Assembly: GCA_050259235.1 (NCBI GenBank)
Contig: JBLNAG010000001.1
Location: 124,001 to 188,000, forward strand
Direction: 5' to 3'
DNA from: UBA5364 sp050259235
GTDB taxonomy: Bacteria > Bacillota_I > Bacilli_A > RF39 > UBA660
Length of the DNA stretch: 64,000 nt
The stretch's first letter is position 1. Each line of letters starts with the position of its first letter. Shown one piece after another: positions 62,913-64,000 of this stretch. Both the position numbers and the translations under genes were made by a program. The notes beneath the pieces were generated by a model that saw only the letters and a program-made list of their open reading frames with translations, did not search any database and was not told where the DNA came from.

Positions 62913-63624
62913 AATTAATTCCTCCAAATCTGCGATCTCTTTCAGTATAATCTAAAATTGCTTTATCAAATTCTTTTTTATTAAAATCTGGAAAATAAGT
63001 AGGCGTAAAATAAAATTCTGCATAAGACATTTGCCATAACATAAAATTACTAATACGATATTCACCACTTGTTCTAATTAATAAATCCATTGGTGGTAGA
63101 TCATTATATAAGTATTTTTTAAATATTTCTTCATCTAAATTTTCAATTTCAAGTTTATTATTTATAGCATCGTTATTTATCTTTTTACATGCATCTATTA
63201 TTTCACTATGACCACCATAATTTAAGCAAAAATTAACAATTCCCCCAGTATTATTTTTAGTCATTTCTGTCATTTCATCCATAGTATCAAGAACACTTTT
63301 TTTTAAAGGCTCTCTTCTACCTGAAAATATTATTTTTATATTATCTTTTTGATATTTTTTACGATCTTTTTTAAATTTACTAGTAAATAAATCCATTAAA
63401 TAATCTACTTCTTCTTTACTTCTTTTAAAGTTTTCAGTAGAAAATACATATAGACTTAATACTTTTATACCTTTAGACAAAACATATCTAGTAAGCTTTT
63501 CTAAATTATCTGCTCCTGCTTTATGTCCAAAACTTCTAGATAATCCTCTTTTTTTGGCCCATCTTCCGTTGCCATCTACAATAATACCAACATGATCTGG
63601 TATTTTTAAATTGTCGTAATTCAT
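62893..63624 (-). CDS. uppS: Undecaprenyl diphosphate synthase UppS
   Basis: 243 residues. 'HVGIIVDGNGRWAKKRGLSRSFGHKAGADNL' binds the allylic substrate, 'SLYVFSTENFKRSKEEVDYLM' and 'DLLIRTSGEYRISNFMLWQMSYAEFYFT' are further signatures. It condenses eight IPP units onto FPP in cis to make C55-PP, the lipid carrier for peptidoglycan and the glycan operon. It overlaps cdsA by 20 bp; 74 bp separate it from khpA, which has its own terminator. Confidence 0.96.
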   Translation of the reverse strand: MNYDNLKIPDHVGIIVDGNGRWAKKRGLSRSFGHKAGADNLEKLTRYVLSKGIKVLSLYVFSTENFKRSKEEVDYLMDLFTSKFKKDRKKYQKDNIKIIFSGRREPLKKSVLDTMDEMTEMTKNNTGGIVNFCLNYGGHSEIIDACKKINNDAINNKLEIENLDEEIFKKYLYNDLPPMDLLIRTSGEYRISNFMLWQMSYAEFYFTPTYFPDFNKKEFDKAILDYTERDRRFGGINYEKKSD

Positions 63625-63674
63625 AAGAACCTCACTATCTATATAATATTATAATACATTCTTATCATTTATAC

Positions 63675-63702
63675 AAGAAAAAAGAAGCCATGCTTCTTTT
63701 AA
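63675..63702 (-). terminator. Intrinsic terminator after khpA
   Basis: AAAGAAGC / GCTTCTTT hairpin followed by TTTTC on the minus strand; the khpA stop is inside the 5' arm. Confidence 0.8.
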
Positions 63703-63944
63703 AATGAATCTATATTTATTCGAACTTTCTTTTCGCCATTAGTATAGGCTGATGCTTGAACAATGGTTCTAATTGAATTAGCGATATTACCGCCTTTTCC
63801 AATAATAGCTCCCATTTCATCCTCATTAACTAAGACTTGGATAATCATTGTATCATCCTCATCATCGAATTGTTTTACAGACACCATATCAGGATCTTTA
63901 ACTAAACTTTTTACTAAAAATTCTGTTAATTCTACCATCTTCAT
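63699..63944 (-). CDS. khpA: KH-domain RNA-binding protein KhpA (YlqC)
   Basis: 81 residues, one KH domain with the GxxG loop 'GAIIGKGGNIANSIRTIV'. In Bacillus ylqC follows rpsP, as here, with only 2 bp between the rpsP stop and the ATG. KhpA with KhpB binds RNA and affects cell-wall growth in streptococci. Confidence 0.93.
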   Translation of the reverse strand: MKMVELTEFLVKSLVKDPDMVSVKQFDDEDDTMIIQVLVNEDEMGAIIGKGGNIANSIRTIVQASAYTNGEKKVRINIDSF

Positions 63945-63946
63945 AA

Positions 63947-64000
63947 TTATTTAGTTTCTTTCTTTGAATTGTGGAATTTTTCCATAATTCCTTTTTTACT
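63947..64000 (-). CDS. rpsP: Ribosomal protein S16, C-terminal end (5' part beyond window)
   Basis: Only the last 17 codons and the stop are inside the window, reading 'SKKGIMEKFHNSKKETK'. The core 'GIMEKFHN' matches the C-terminus of Bacillus S16 as I recall it, and the gene directly precedes khpA, the expected order. Confidence 0.8.
   Translation of the reverse strand, partial: SKKGIMEKFHNSKKETK

Noticed and set aside
1..64000. CRISPR array, insertion sequences, prophage or replication origin
   Set aside because: No regularly spaced repeats, transposase or integrase, phage structural genes or DnaA-box cluster were seen. The tRNA genes lack flanking integrase or direct repeats.
1..64000. 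UGA read as tryptophan (Mollicutes code) because of the extreme AT content
   Set aside because: All tryptophans in the well-known proteins are encoded by TGG, no conserved protein needs UGA read-through, and cell wall and sporulation genes argue against Mollicutes.

Overview
The window is very AT-rich bacterial DNA with short intergenic gaps. Gene content and order are those of a low-GC Bacillota (Firmicutes) with a Gram-positive-type envelope and endospore machinery. The murG-murB-divIB-ftsA-ftsZ-spoIIGA-sigE-sigG-ylmC order and the rpsP-khpA pair match the Bacillus subtilis arrangement; smc and a glmS leader ribozyme fit the same group. UGA behaves as a stop. I infer an uncultured, probably gut-associated member of the Bacilli/Erysipelotrichia side of Bacillota; species cannot be named from the sequence.

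Layout. 1-8.6 kb: minus-strand surface-glycan operon (ABC-2 exporter, two family-2 glycosyltransferases, CapE- and CapF-like sugar-nucleotide enzymes, a GT-C-like membrane protein, a DPM1-like glycosyltransferase cut by the window edge). 8.8-11.7 kb: plus-strand kinase-less PASTA-repeat membrane protein and an acyltransferase-3 protein. 11.7-18.7 kb: minus-strand htpX, lemA, an SH3 lipoprotein, an unusually short smc, tcdA. 18.79-18.96 kb: an unannotated ~178-nt RNA gene with its own promoter and terminator, possibly 6S RNA. 19-26.2 kb: three very large paralogous pilin-like proteins with Ig-like modules and a C-type-lectin/FGE-like variable end, in mosaic tandem array. 26.5-29 kb: a flavinylation / extracellular-electron-transfer-like set (ApbE, EetA-like, EetB-like, FMN-binding lipoprotein). 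29-39.3 kb: sporulation sigma factors and division/peptidoglycan genes. 39.3-42.7 kb: FtsX/LolD-type ABC transporter behind a likely repressor site. 42.9-46.8 kb: asnB and glmS. 46.8-49.5 kb: thiol-redox and cysteine desulfurase genes. 49.5-58.5 kb: a symporter, small proteins, four tRNAs, an HD protein, an acyltransferase, another pilin-like protein, a DUF368 transporter. 58.5-64 kb: NatAB-type ABC exporter, then rseP, cdsA, uppS, khpA and the end of rpsP.

Together these genes describe envelope biology: lipid-carrier synthesis and recycling (uppS, uppP, DUF368), peptidoglycan precursors (glmS, murB, murG), division (ftsA/Z/Q), phospholipid synthesis (cdsA), exported glycan, pilin-like surface proteins, and mother-cell/forespore sigma factors. 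Most transcription units end in a clear intrinsic terminator whose hairpin often contains the stop codon. No insertion sequence, prophage, CRISPR array or reverse transcriptase was seen. Most interesting for follow-up: the mosaic pilin/lectin-fold family, the ~178-nt RNA, the long leader in front of the third pilin gene, the minimal flavinylation locus, the sigG leader hairpin, and a possible AUU start codon.
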